This document shows positions 1 through 11,050 of a stretch of DNA of 64,000 bases, one piece after another; positions within the stretch are counted from its first letter, which is position 1; every line of letters begins with the position of its first letter. This DNA comes from Nepenthes gracilis (Eukaryota; Streptophyta; Magnoliopsida; Caryophyllales; Nepenthaceae). Below the pieces are notes generated by a model. It was not told where the DNA came from, ran no database searches, and saw only the letters and a program-made list of their open reading frames with translations. The position numbers and the translations under genes were made by a program. The stretch spans positions 1,426,001 to 1,490,000 of the forward strand of contig BSYO01000016.1 of the NCBI GenBank assembly GCA_033239525.1, given 5' to 3'.

Positions 1-139
1 TTTTCAGTTTTTCGTCCTCTCCTGTGTCGGTTCTTCTTCTATCCTTGAAATATAGAGAAACAAAGAGAGATTTCGCTCACAAGGGCAAACTTTTGTTCAA
101 CTAGAACGGATTTTTCTGGGGGATGAAAGTGAGACAAGT
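1..139 (+). promoter_or_regulatory. 5' leader of the BAC2 gene
   Basis: The 139 bases before the BAC2 start codon are pyrimidine-rich at first (runs of TTTTC and CTCTCCTG), then purine-rich, as in many plant 5' untranslated leaders. No TATA box is visible, so the core promoter probably lies before the window. The ATG at 140 is chosen because the protein start MDFWPEF is conserved in the family. Confidence 0.4.
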
Positions 140-3100
140 ATGGATTTCTGGCCGGAATTTCTTGCGAGTAGCTGGGGAAAGGAGTTTCTGGCCGGAGGTT
201 TCGGTGGTGTAGCCGGAATAATCGCCGGTTACCCGCTGGACACCCTGAGAATCCGGCAACAGAGTTCAAATGCTGGTTCCGCAGTTAGCATTCTACGGCG
301 AGTCCTTGCCACCGAAGGGCCTTCTGCCCTCTACAGAGGCATGGGGGCACCATTGGCTGCCGTCACCTTTCAGGTCATAGCTCTTTGCTCCATTTATGTG
401 TGAATAATTGATGCCTCTGTTCCCTTTAATCGAACTGTTGAGCATGATCTGGATCACTAAAACATTAGAGAAATTCATAAAATATATATTTTGGGTTTGC
501 ATGTGAAATAATCGAAATCTATTTTGGATTAAAAAGATTATGTAATTCTGTTCTGATTAAATACAGCTACAGATATCCCTAGTTTTTCATAGTTTTTGAC
601 TTCTATAGTTTTTCTTTATGCCAATTAAATATAATATAATTTTAAAATTACTTAATTTTACACCCATTTACTTATTTTTATACATAAAAAAGAAGGTACC
701 AACACGCCGAATTATTATTGTAGTTTTTATTGATTTGCCATGCAGAACAGGGGACGAGAGAATCATTCTTGTAGAGCGGATTGAGTAAATGCTAAATTTG
801 TGTAGACAGAATTGTATTTTTGAAGAGATTCCTACCTTTTCGCTGGGAATTCAAAGAAGCACTAATTGTCATTGACAAGAATTTGGGGGCTTCATCTTCG
901 GATGATGTGATATTTATTCATCTATTTATTCCTATTTTAATAATTTATCTAAATAAATAAATAAAATTTAAAATATTTCTTTGTGATTATAAAGAAAAAT
1001 ATCGATATTTGTATTAGTCATTAGCCTATGACTAGTATGTATCGGTATTGACACTGTGTATGCAAATTTTTCTTTTTGATGATTACATATACTAAAATTT
1101 AATCATCATTAATTATTTAGCTATGTAATGAGATATGAATAATTTTGTTAAAATTAATCTTGATATCCTTATAAGTTATACCCTAAAACTTTGGGATTAT
1201 GCATGTTTTATCTCTACAAAATAGATTTAGATTTCGTAAAAGATTTAAATTTTTGGGTATATTAAAACCTGTGAATTCAAGATTCCTAAAGTAAAATAAA
1301 AAACAAAAGTGATACATATAGGTCGATATATGGTAATATGTGACCAATACAATGACCTGTGGGATATTCTTCGGGGTCGGTAAATATCAACAAATGTTTT
1401 AATTTTCATCCATGTTGAAATTGATGAAAGATAGAGGTTTGACAGCCACAAGTTTGTGACCTTTGAAACTGTGAATCAGGGTTGGATATTTGACATATCT
1501 GTGCTGAGTGCTTTGCCAGCCACTGGTTTTTTGGCGTGCTGCGTCTATGCCATGCCTACTTTCTCCTGTTCTGCTTGTTGATCTCAGTAATTGAGGAAGT
1601 TGACAAAACCCTACTTTTTATTGGGAAAGTGGCTTTGCTGCAATTTTGTTGGCCAAATGGTATCAACATGTATTAGAGATGGTTTGGACGCATAAACAAT
1701 GGGCAAATGAAGCAACAATGAAAAGATATGAGTTTGTTGTGACTGAAATCGAAAGGAACTAGACATTCTAACTCACAAATTATTTTGACCCCTTAATTAA
1801 TTGCGGCATAAAAGAAAACACAAATATATAATACACGTAAAGTATATTTGAATCTAGATGAAATAACCAACAAAAATCACATAATATAAAACAATAAGGA
1901 ATAACAATAAAAACATAATTTTTTGTGACGAAGAAAAACCTCGATAACCACAGTTATCGAGTAAAACCCTCCGGGTTTCAACGGTCAGAAAAGATATGCA
2001 TTAAGAAAGTCAACTTATAGATTGAGTGGTATAGACGTACTAATCTAGCCAATTTATTCTCATCTTATAATCCCTATCAAGGAACTCTTTAAATTTGCTT
2101 ACGGTAACGGAACCGGATACCTTCCAATTTTCTTGTCATTTTTCCCTCACAATTCATCGAATCATCGCACACCATTGCAGCCCAGCTTCTGCGCCATCGA
2201 TGTCACCAACGAAAATTAACAAGTGGGAGGAGGTGTATGAGACAAAATAAAATAATGTGAGAAAACTTCTAAGAGAAGCACAACTGCTGAGGCCAAACTT
2301 TCTCAAATGGAGCAAATAATAAGCACAAAAGAGAGGATTATTTTTGCTAAAATGGCCGTCAAAAAATCTCTCCCAAAAAAGTAGGGCAAAAAGAATAAGA
2401 TGTATAGAGAGGCTAAAAAATTAAGTTAAAAAATACGATCGTTGGAGATATGCACGTCGCAGCGGTCGAGTGCGCAGTAGGCGCACTTGGGGTTACAATG
2501 AATAGGCGCCCTAGTGCTCAAGCGCAACTCAGGGGAACTTTGGGCACTGGGTTCATTGGAATCGATGCTCGAGCGCAGGTCAAGTGTGCCTCGAGTTTGG
2601 GCTTCTCTACAATTGGCGTTTGAGCGCGAGTCGAGTGTGCCTTGAAGTCAGACTTCTCTAGAATCAGAGCTCGAGCATGGGTCGAGCATGCCTCAAGCTC
2701 AGACTTCTTTGGAATTGACGCCCGAGCGTAGGCAGGCAAAGGGTAGCCATGGGGACCAGAAGATGTGCGTTGACGATCTTCGAGTGTCAATCTGATACAT
2801 ATTTTCCAAACAGAAGGAAATACGCCAATGAATAACACCAACGGCGCTTGAGCGCGAAGCAGGCGTGCTTAGAGTTACAATGAATGTACTCCCTAGTGCT
2901 TGAGTGCAACTCAGGCAAACTCCAAACGCTGGGTTTACTGGAATCGGTGCCGAAGTGCAAATCGAGCGTACCTCAAGCTCGAGCTTCTCTGCAATCAGCG
3001 CTTGAACGCGGGTCGAGCGTGCCTTGAGCTCGAGCTTCTTTGGAATCGGAGCTTAAGCGTGGGTCAAGTGTGCTTTGAACTCGGGCTTATCTAGAATTGA

Positions 3101-4149
3101 CGCTCATGCATGGGGCAAGTGTGGATACCAGAAAATGTGCGTTGACGATCTTTGAGCGTAAATCTGATGCAGATTTTTCCAACAAAGGGAAATACGTTAA
3201 CAAACGATCAGACACGGTTATGAAATATGCCAACTAATAATACGCCTAACAGAAATAAAGAAAGAAAGTTGTAGGCCTAAAAAAAATAGAGTGATGTGAT
3301 AAAAATTGAGTTAGAATTGATTTTATTATGTGAGAATATTTCAATAAATCAAATGGAATTAAAAGGCAGATTCATATAAATGTTCTCATTTGGTAAAATT
3401 TGCTACTTTGTTGTTATAATGTATAATCCTATACTGATTTGCTCTGTTTCAAGTTGCAGAATGCGATGGTTTTTCAGACATATGCTCTCCTTTCACGAGC
3501 ATTCGGCTCATCGCTTGAGCCCACAGTCCCGCCTTCCTACAAGGGGGTAGCCCTGGGAGGAGTCGGGACAGGGGCCCTACAGAGCCTACTTCTTACACCG
3601 GTCGAGTTAATCAAAATTCGCCTTCAGCTGCAGCAACATACCCATTTCGGAGCAGGCAGCCAAACGGGCCCCATTAGCATAGCTCGAAGCATATTTAAAA
3701 CCGAAGGCTTAGGGGGACTATACCGTGGCTTAACGATCACAGTCCTAAGAGATGCACCGGCTCATGGACTATACTTCTGGACATACGAATACATGAGAGA
3801 GCGGCTCCACCCTGGCTGCCGGGAGGGTGGACAAGAGAGTCTGAGGACTATGCTGGTTGCTGGAGGACTCGCTGGAGTTGCCAGCTGGGTTTGCTGCTAC
3901 CCGCTCGACGTGGTGAAAACCAGGATTCAGGCACAAACGCAATCTTCGATGAAATACGGTGGAATTGTTGACTGTTTTGTTAAGAGCACGAGGGAAGATG
4001 GCTATGGAGTTCTGTGGAGAGGATTGGGAACCGCTGTTGCTAGAGCATTTGTTGTTAATGGCGCCATTTTTTCTGCCTATGAGCTCTCTTTGAGGTGCTT
4101 TTTCAACAATGGCAGACATGAAAGTATCCAAACGGAGAACACGATGTGA
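140..4149 (+). CDS. BAC2: Mitochondrial basic amino acid (arginine/ornithine) carrier, BAC2 type, 2 exons
   Basis: Inner mitochondrial membrane carrier that exchanges basic amino acids (arginine, ornithine, citrulline, lysine), linked in plants to arginine catabolism and the hyperosmotic stress response. Exon 1 is 140-373 and exon 2 is 3460-4149. The donor reads CAG|GT at 373/374, the acceptor TTGCAG|AAT at 3459/3460, and the phase is 0, giving 307 residues. All three carrier repeats are present, each with its signature: YPLDTLR (repeat 1), TPVELIKIR (repeat 2), YPLDVVKTR (repeat 3). The start MDFWPEF and most of the protein match what I recall of Arabidopsis BAC2 (At1g79900) closely. The intron is unusually long (3,086 bp) and carries retroelement sequence. 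From base 3844 on, the 3' part of exon 2 and the 3' flank are repeated at 12757-13827. Only this left copy is joined to the rest of the gene, so it is the functional one. Confidence 0.97.
1775..3285 (+). mobile_element. Decayed solo LTR of the same family as the intron-6 Copia-like element, inside the BAC2 intron
   Basis: The first part of this block (about 1780-2120) resembles the LTRs at 22337-23432 and 27389-28546 in the same order. Shared features are the 'tttgaccc..gcggcataaa' segment, the 'acacgtaaa' segment, the 'caacttatagattgagtggta' segment and the 'cctatcaaggaactctt' segment. Its second part is the CG-rich tandem array described separately, which sits where the other two LTRs have their own shorter repeats. 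No internal retroelement region follows, so it reads as a solo LTR. The ends are approximate and I found no target duplication. Confidence 0.5.
2440..3210 (+). repeat. Higher-order tandem repeat (about 52-54 bp units in two ~375-bp blocks)
   Basis: Two blocks, about 2491-2840 and 2870-3205, each run through the same series: 'gttacaatgaat', then 'ccctagtgct', then several units of the form 'cgagcgc..ggtcgagcgtgcct..gctc..cttct..gaatcg', then a closing part with 'gtgcgttgacgatctt' and 'aaatctgatg'. Units within a block are about 52-54 bp and diverged. The blocks are much richer in CG dinucleotides than the surrounding intron. The short open frames across the array are by-products of the repeat. 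Confidence 0.8.
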
Positions 4150-4906
4150 GGTATTTCTGCACTTCAGGTGATGAATCGTGTTAACTGTTCGTTCATGTAA
4201 AGAGGCGAAATTGATCGCAGTTTGATTATTGTTTGAGAAGGAATCATCATAAGACCGATTTATGATTCTTCCTTGTGATATGTATGTCAAAAAAAAAAAA
4301 GCTGGAAATCTGGGTGTTCTTGCACATTCTTGGATCGATTATGATTTGTGCATTGAGATTTTATACATTCGGTCTGAATTCCGAAATTTGAAACTATAAT
4401 TTCAAATTATAAATTTAATTTTAATTCTGTTAAATTTGAAATGAGATGGAATTCAAATCTATTATTTGATAATATAAGGAAATACTTAATCAATAAATTA
4501 CTTTTAATCGTGAAATTATAATTTTTCATTGTTAAAAACTAAGAAAAACTATTTTAAATTAATTTTTATTTAAATTTTAAATTTAAAATTAAAATTTTAA
4601 TTATGTCTAACACTTTACTTAGGCACGAAATTCAAATTTATATTATTAGAGGGTATTTCAAATTTGGTCATAAAAATTATTTATTAGAAATTAATTTTCT
4701 TTTCCATTGGGCCAGTTCTTTAGTGCACATCCTTTATCTTAATTTATTCTCACTTTTTTTTTTTAAATTTTTGTTATACATAAAATAATAGTTATTACTA
4801 TAATAATTATTATTATTATAAATAATAATTTAGTACCTACCACCTCTATATAACAAAAAATATATATATATTTAAAATATCGTCTAAAAATTCTAACCCT
4901 AAATCT
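3844..4906 (+). repeat. Left copy of a ~1.06-kb host duplication (BAC2 3' end plus 3' flank)
   Basis: This stretch covers the last ~100 codons of BAC2, the 3' UTR and about 750 bp of AT-rich flank. It is repeated almost base for base at 12757-13827. Differences seen: a 10-for-1 base replacement in the coding part of the right copy, length changes in A and T runs, and a few substitutions. The left copy ends exactly where the Ty3 LTR begins; the right copy continues into unique flank. Confidence 0.93.
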
Positions 4907-6002
4907 GATGTACGCCTCCACAGGGTGGCTTTGGCCCAAGCGAACGGCCAACTGAGCCCACTCATTTGACGGTCAACGGCCGCCCACTCAGACGGTCAAC
5001 GGCCTTACGGCCCACTAAAGCAAGGCGCCCAAAACGAGGAGGCCCAAAACGGTCAACGCTGGCGCTGACTGCTCGGCCAACTCCTTCGGCAGACGGCCAA
5101 CGCCAAGATTGACTGCCAAGACTTTCTTTCTCGGGGCCTCAAGAACGCCTGCATGCAGAGGGCTTGGCTCACTCAAGCCCCCATTACCCACCAAATGCTC
5201 CGCCACAAAGAACAGAAGATGTGCTGGGATAACGCTTCTGACGGTCAACGAAGACGTTGACCGCCAGGTTGCTCTTCCCCAAGCCCAGGAAGCACATTTC
5301 TACAAAGAATGGGCCCATTACGCCTGGGCCCATCACCCAACAAGCCAACTACAGCCTCCAAAATATCTTTCCACGTTCTCGCCCCGCCAAGATACAAGAA
5401 CGGCTGGCAACGGGAAAGGAATGCCAGAACTTGGGAAAGTCATTGCCGCAGACATGCGAAACAATCATTCCTTCAGGAAATTGGCATCCGCCTCGAAGGC
5501 AAGCCAATCGAGGAGCCGCCTTCCAAAGGAGGAGGATCCCTCTCACTTGGCCATAAAAGAAACCCTAGAGGCTTCTCCAGGCAAAGGTAAAACACGCAAA
5601 AAGGCATACGAAAAACCCTACGGAAAAACCACTAAGTGTTCTCGACAAGGCTCTAACTGGATGCACTCTTCAGACACCCAACGCAACCAACCTCAAGGCA
5701 ACAGCGAGCCCTCACGGGACGCTTCCTCGCCTTCCCACCGTCCCGACAAGAAAGACCTCACGCCTCTCTTACATCGGACTTCACACTCACAACCGTCTTC
5801 GCTCTTTCTTCTTCGCTTCTTATATTTGAGAGACCGACATCGACTTCGAAAGGCGGAAGTGTTTTCGGTGGGTCAACCTCCCCCATAACGCCGACCTCTT
5901 GTTCGCTTTAGTGGTGTGCAGTGGTTCGCACTGCAGAACCTGAGCCGATCCATTTATTCGTGAGGATCCGAACTGCTCAAGCCTCGGATCTGTGACGCAT
6001 CA
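4906..6002 (+). repeat. 5' LTR of the Tat-like element
   Basis: It starts TGATGTACG and ends GACGCATCA, giving 5-bp inverted ends TGATG/CATCA as expected of an LTR, 1,097 bp long. The right end abuts a primer-binding-site-like sequence at 6003. It contains recurring 'acggtcaacg' and 'ggcccaa' words in its first 200 bp and an AT-rich 'cttatatttgaga' near 5818, which could be its TATA region. Confidence 0.8.
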
Positions 6003-6020
6003 TTGGCGCCGTCTCGTGGG
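6003..6020 (+). other. Primer-binding-site-like sequence of the Tat-like element
   Basis: TTGGCGCCGTCTCGTGGG follows the LTR end directly. It resembles the TGGCGCCGT..GTGGGA sequence typical of plant Ty3 elements of this group, and so fixes the LTR end and the plus-strand orientation. Confidence 0.7.
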
Positions 6021-6087
6021 AAACGCTAACAAAAAGCCTACCACTAGAAATTTCGCAACAAGCTCTTCGTCACCGCTTGCTTCTACA

Positions 6088-7340
6088 ATGGTGAACACAA
6101 GAGCAAGCCGCCGATCCCGCCAGAGACGCCGTTAGCCCCGACTGTGGCCATGTCGCCGACGCCCCGGTCAACGGGCCGCAAAGAGGCTCCCGCCTTACTT
6201 CCAACCGCCGGTGGAAGAGATGAGAACCAACAACCGCCTCGCTTTCTGTGCCTCTCGCGCCGTAAAGAGCCACCGCAAAGAGCGGCTCCACCAAAGAGCC
6301 TATTTCGCTCCCGCCACCATAAGGGGTGGCAGAAGAAAGAAGGTGCCTACAAAAAGGCCCCGTAAGCCCGAGGCAATCCGGCCACGGCCTCCCGCTGCAC
6401 TGCCAAACAGCTGCCAGAACGCTCCGGGAGCACGTCCCGAGAGAAAGCCCGAACGAAGAAATCCCCGATACTCGGGCAGAGAACCGCCACACCGCACCGA
6501 GCAAGCCTCCCGAGCGCTAGGTCCACCGGGAGGCAGCAGCAGACCGGCCGCCGAACCTCCAGGATGTGACTGAGTCGAGAGATTATCTCAACTCCAAGAG
6601 ATCGTAACGCCACTCGCGCCGATCCGCGAGTAGAAATGAGATCCGAACCGCGTGTTCCGTAATGACGAGTGTGCCATCGATCCGACAGATCTCCTTTACG
6701 GCGGAGATTTTGGGTCGTCCGGTCCCCGCAGTTCAAGATGCCTTCCTTGACTCATACGATGGGAGCAAAGATCCACTGACCACCCGGATCACTTCCGCAC
6801 CCATCCGAGTCTACAAGGGCTGGAAGACTCTTCCATGTGCCGTTTTCCACTCACCTCAAGGGGATGCCCGGATTTGGTTTCACCGCCTCCCTTCGTGCAC
6901 CATCTCCAGCTTCCGTGAGCTCACGGATCTCTTCCCGGCCAAGATGCATCGAGCCGACGGGAAGAGAAGCACCCGTGGCATCTCTCCCACATAAAACCGG
7001 GAGAGAACCCACGGCGCTTCGGGATCGCTTCGTGGCGGAGGCCGGCGATCCCCAGATCACCGAGGAGATGAAGTCGGGCGCCTTCATCTCGGGCACTTAC
7101 ACATGGTGACTTCTTCAAGCACCTAGCCCACAAAACCCGCAAACATTCCGCGAGGCGGAATCCATCACTGTGGCCTACGTCGGCTGAAGAGGCCAACGAG
7201 GCAAAACGCCCGAGCAAAGGATCACCTCGGCCTTTCCCGTAGAAGGGAAGAGGAAATTCATGGGCAAAAGTGAACACTCCCGCAAGAAGCGCCACAGATC
7301 GGCCCTCTCGAACGCAGGGATTACGGGCCCACCACATTCA
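6088..7340 (+). pseudogene. Decayed gag of the Tat-like element
   Basis: It begins with MVNTRA, a common gag start in plant Ty3 elements, but a stop appears at codon 16. Later pieces in shifted frames still look like a capsid domain: a 'YDGSKDP' box near 6755 and 'DARIWFHRLP..SSFRELTDLF' near 6865-6930, comparable with the 'YDGSTDP' and 'ARVWFSRL..SISSFKEL' boxes of the family. No continuous frame remains. Confidence 0.7.
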
Positions 7341-7774
7341 CGCCGACGGACTCGCGCACCAACGCTCGGCGCATCCGCTGAGAAAAATTCCTAAAGTGGC
7401 CTAAAATACGAAAAAGGACTCAGAAACTACCCAATCAAGCTGACATCACGCTCCGCGGCCACTCAATCAAGATAAGAAGCAGAGAAATCGAGGAGCCGGT
7501 CCGCGGGGGACACCTCAACAGTTGGGCCAAGGGCCCCGGGCGTAACTCTGGGCGGCAGCAGAGGCGAGGAGCCTTCTCCGCCTCGAACAGATTGCGGCAG
7601 GGGTAGTTAACATGATCTCCACCCGACTCCGCCAAAAATCCCGCCGATGACAAGGAGCAGCAGAGACTGGGAGGAAGAAGCGGTAACAGAGTAGACAACA
7701 CCATCGCCTTTCCGAGTGTGACTCGAACCATGTAATCTCGCCCCATGCCGATCCCCTTGTAATAATCAGCTCGT

Positions 7775-9000
7775 TTGTATGGGAGTATGGACTACCAGCT
7801 TAAACGAGTCTTTATCGATAATGAAAGTTCAAAGGATTTGCTTTACTGGATGCATTCTTTGCTTAGGCTTAAAAAGAATCAACTAAAAACTGCCAAGGAC
7901 CTTTATACGGCCTTGATAACGAACAAAGGTGCCTGCACAAGGAACAATCCAACCAGAGGTGACCCTAGGCACTTACCCAAGAACAATAAGTCGAACTCGA
8001 CTTTCCTCGTCGTCGATCCGCCTCGCCATAACGCAATACTAGGCAGGCCATGCCTAACGGCTTTGGGGCGGCGCTACATCGATACCGCACCTTAAAATGA
8101 AGTTCCCGACACCTTACGGTCGGGTGAAGCTCTCAGGCGATCGTGTCACCGGGCGGACTACATGGCCCGCACGTCCCGAGCCGGCAATAGCTTCAAATCT
8201 GTTGGAGAGCTCGACCATCGGACGAGGCTACCCTCCAACAGCGCACCTCTGAAGCCACTTCCGATCTAATCCCACTGACCCGGAGAACCGATAAGTGTGT
8301 GCAGATTGGCTGCTCACTCGCAGGCCCGCGCGACTTAATCGATCATTTTTCCGGCAAACGCAGCATCTTTTTGCTTGACACCGCCGATATGCCTCGGGAT
8401 CTCGCCGGGAGACAATGGTCCACAAGCCGGGCCTCGAGCTCGATCGAAACCTGGCCAGGTGAGCGAGAAACCACTCCGGCGAAAAACTTATCGCCATCCG
8501 AGAGGAGGTGAAAAAGTCGGCCGGATTTGGTGGTTCATTAGAGAAGTCCAATACCCTGACGGCTCTCTAATGTGGTACTCGGTAAAGAAAAATAACGGAA
8601 GTGGAGGATGTGGGCCGACTTCACCGACGTCAACAAGGCTTGTCCCAAGGACAGCCTTCCTTGCCCCGAATAGACTCGCTGGTTGACTCCACGGGCAGAT
8701 ACGAGCCGCTAAGCTTCATGGACGCCTATTCGGGTTACAACCAGATTCGTGATGAGTCCGAAGACGAGGAGCATACCTCGCTCACGACGCGGATCGTGGC
8801 ACCTATCACAGGTGATGCCTTTTGGCCTTAAGAATGCCGAGCAACTTACTGCCGGGCTGGTCAACAAGATGTTCGAGAACCAAATCGCCGTAACATGGAG
8901 GTCTACGCCGATTTACATGCTCGTTAAGAGTAGGGTCATCGCACACCACATTCACGACCAAAGAACGCTCGAAGTGCTCCGAGACACCGCATGAAGCTTA
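7775..9000 (+). pseudogene. Decayed protease and reverse transcriptase of the Tat-like element
   Basis: A protease-like segment near 7800-8100 keeps 'VFIDNESSKDLLYW' and 'FLVVDPPRHNAILGRPCL', matching the aspartic-protease stretch of Ty3 polyproteins (VDNGSSADIL and AILGRP). Reverse transcriptase pieces follow in several frames: 'VNKACPKD', 'FMDAYSGYNQI' near 8720, 'MPFGLKNA' near 8815, and 'VNKMFENQI'. The catalytic box that should read YVDD reads YADL near 8905. Frameshifts and stops separate the pieces. Confidence 0.8.
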
Positions 9001-9449
9001 ATCCCGCTAAATGTCTCGAGTAGCCTTCCGAAAGTTTCGGCTTCATCAAGCTTTCCAATGGGAATCGAGGCAAACCGAAAAAATTAAAGCACTTGCCGAT
9101 ATGACACCACTGCTCATGAGCGTGAAAAGATGTCAAAGGCTCACTGGGCGACCGGGGACTTTGTCCCGCTTCCTCGCGAAATCCGACAAGTACCACTCTT
9201 TTCAAGGCTTTACGCTGAACAAAATCCAACGGATTCCAAGTGGACGGTGGAGTGCCAAGTCGCCAAGAATCAAGCAAGACATGGCCACCAACGCCGGGTG
9301 TCAAGGTAAGAAGTGAGAGGTATTATACCTCTACTTAGCGGTGTCTGAGACATCGCTCACCGCCCTTCAGGCGACAGACTCGACGACATACGCTTCTGGG
9401 TCTAATACGTAAGTAAAATGTCGACCGCCCGAAACCCGATACTCACGCG

Positions 9450-11050
9450 TTAAAAGTTGGCCCTCATAATATATTCTCGCACGAAGGCTAAGGCCGTATT
9501 TCCGTGCCCATCGAATAGTGGTCGTGCACGATCAACCGCTGAAAACCATCCTCCGTAAACCCGATGTTTCAGAAGATTGGTCAAATGGGCCATCGAGTTG
9601 GGCGAATTCGACATCGAAGTATTCCGGCCCAGTGCCCGCCATAAAGGCAGTTTACGCCGGTCGACTTTGTCGAGACCACGACCCCACTCTCTCGATGAAC
9701 AGCAAGCAGAGGATGAAGACATTTCAGGGAATCCGAATGGGTACTCCACATAGACGGATCGCCTATGGACGCGGCGCTGAGCGGGAGTCGTTCGCAACTC
9801 CCGACGGTTTGAGATAAAATACTCACTCAAACTCGACTTTCCAAATACCAACAATGTCGCTGATACGAAGCCCTCGCTGGCCGGCTTCGAGGTTAGCCCG
9901 GGAGTGCTCCGCCAGAAGCCGGGCGGTCCCACAGCGACTCCGAGCTCATCGTCAACCTGACACCCGTGAGCTTCGAGCAAAAACAACGCGCTTGGCCAAG
10001 TACTTGGCTAAGGCAAGAGAAATGATTCGAGGTTTTCAAAGACTAAACCTTATTCACATCCCGCGCATCGAAAATCGGGAAGGCGGACTCACCGCCAAGG
10101 CCGGGCCGCCGAAAACCCAACAAGACTCGAGGGACATGCTGGAGGTCTCAGCGCCTCCCAAAGATTGAAAAGCAGAGGCAATGCGTGATTTCCGACAAAG
10201 AAACCGGATGACACCTTACCTCGCCATTGGCGGACGGCCACTTCCGAGGACGCCGAAAAGCCAAACGGCCAAAAGACAAATGTAGGGTGGGCATCAGAGT
10301 CAGTGGACTACAGACACGCGTGGGTACTAACTCCATACCTCCGTCGCCTAACTCCCGAGGAGGCGATCACGATTAAGCGAGGTCCACCCTGGATCTCGCG
10401 ATCTCATATAAAGGAAAACTTGGCCTTCAAGGTCATGAAGGGTGGCTACTCGCCCTCAATGAAAAAGGACGCTACTGAATTTGTAAAGAAATGTGAAAGT
10501 CGCCAGCCTTCACGGCAACCTTCACCACCACCGTCCGCAGACTTAAAATCGCTTATAAGCACCGTGGGCCCTTCGCGCAATGGGGCCTCGATATTCTCTT
10601 CTTTTTTCCGCTCCCTGGCAACGAAAATTCATCATAGCTGCATCGACTACTTCACCAAGTGGGTCGAGGCACTACGGCCAAGATCTGTAACACAATGCTC
10701 TGGAATTCCTTCGCCAAAGCATCGTCATAGATTCGCATCCCTGAGGTCGTGATAACCGACAACGGGACCCAATTTCTGGGAAACGCTCACCATATATTGC
10801 CACTGGTATTAGGTCGGGTCCACACTTCGTGGCATACCCTGTGCCAACGGGATGTGGAGGTCACGAACCGCACGCCGCTCCACGGGTTAAAACTGTTGGA
10901 GGACGCCGGGGCTCATGGGTCGATGAGCTCCTTCCGTCCTCCGGGTCTTATCGAACGACCCGAGAAGGAACCAACGCGCGAGACCCCTTCACTCCTCTCA
11001 AGCATGGACGGAAGTCAGAATTCCACGAGATCGGGCTTCCAAGTCTAAGA
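9450..11050 (+). pseudogene. Decayed 3' pol (RNase H/integrase region) of the Tat-like element
   Basis: Near 10640-10680 the frame reads 'IDYFTKWVEA' and near 10745-10785 'VITDNGTQFLGN'. These are the two classic integrase core boxes around the first two acidic residues of the D,D-35-E site. The upstream stretch 9450-10150 has scattered similarity in spacing to RNase H but no box I can name. All frames are interrupted. Confidence 0.65.

Noticed and set aside
3769..4290. Long minus-strand ORF over the BAC2 3' end (and its twin at 12688-13248)
   Set aside because: It is antisense to well-supported carrier codons and repeats simply because the segment is duplicated; no own motif.
5109..5888. 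259-residue plus-strand ORF
   Set aside because: It lies wholly within the 5' LTR (4906-6002), has low-complexity composition and no recognisable domain; GC-rich sequence gives long chance frames.
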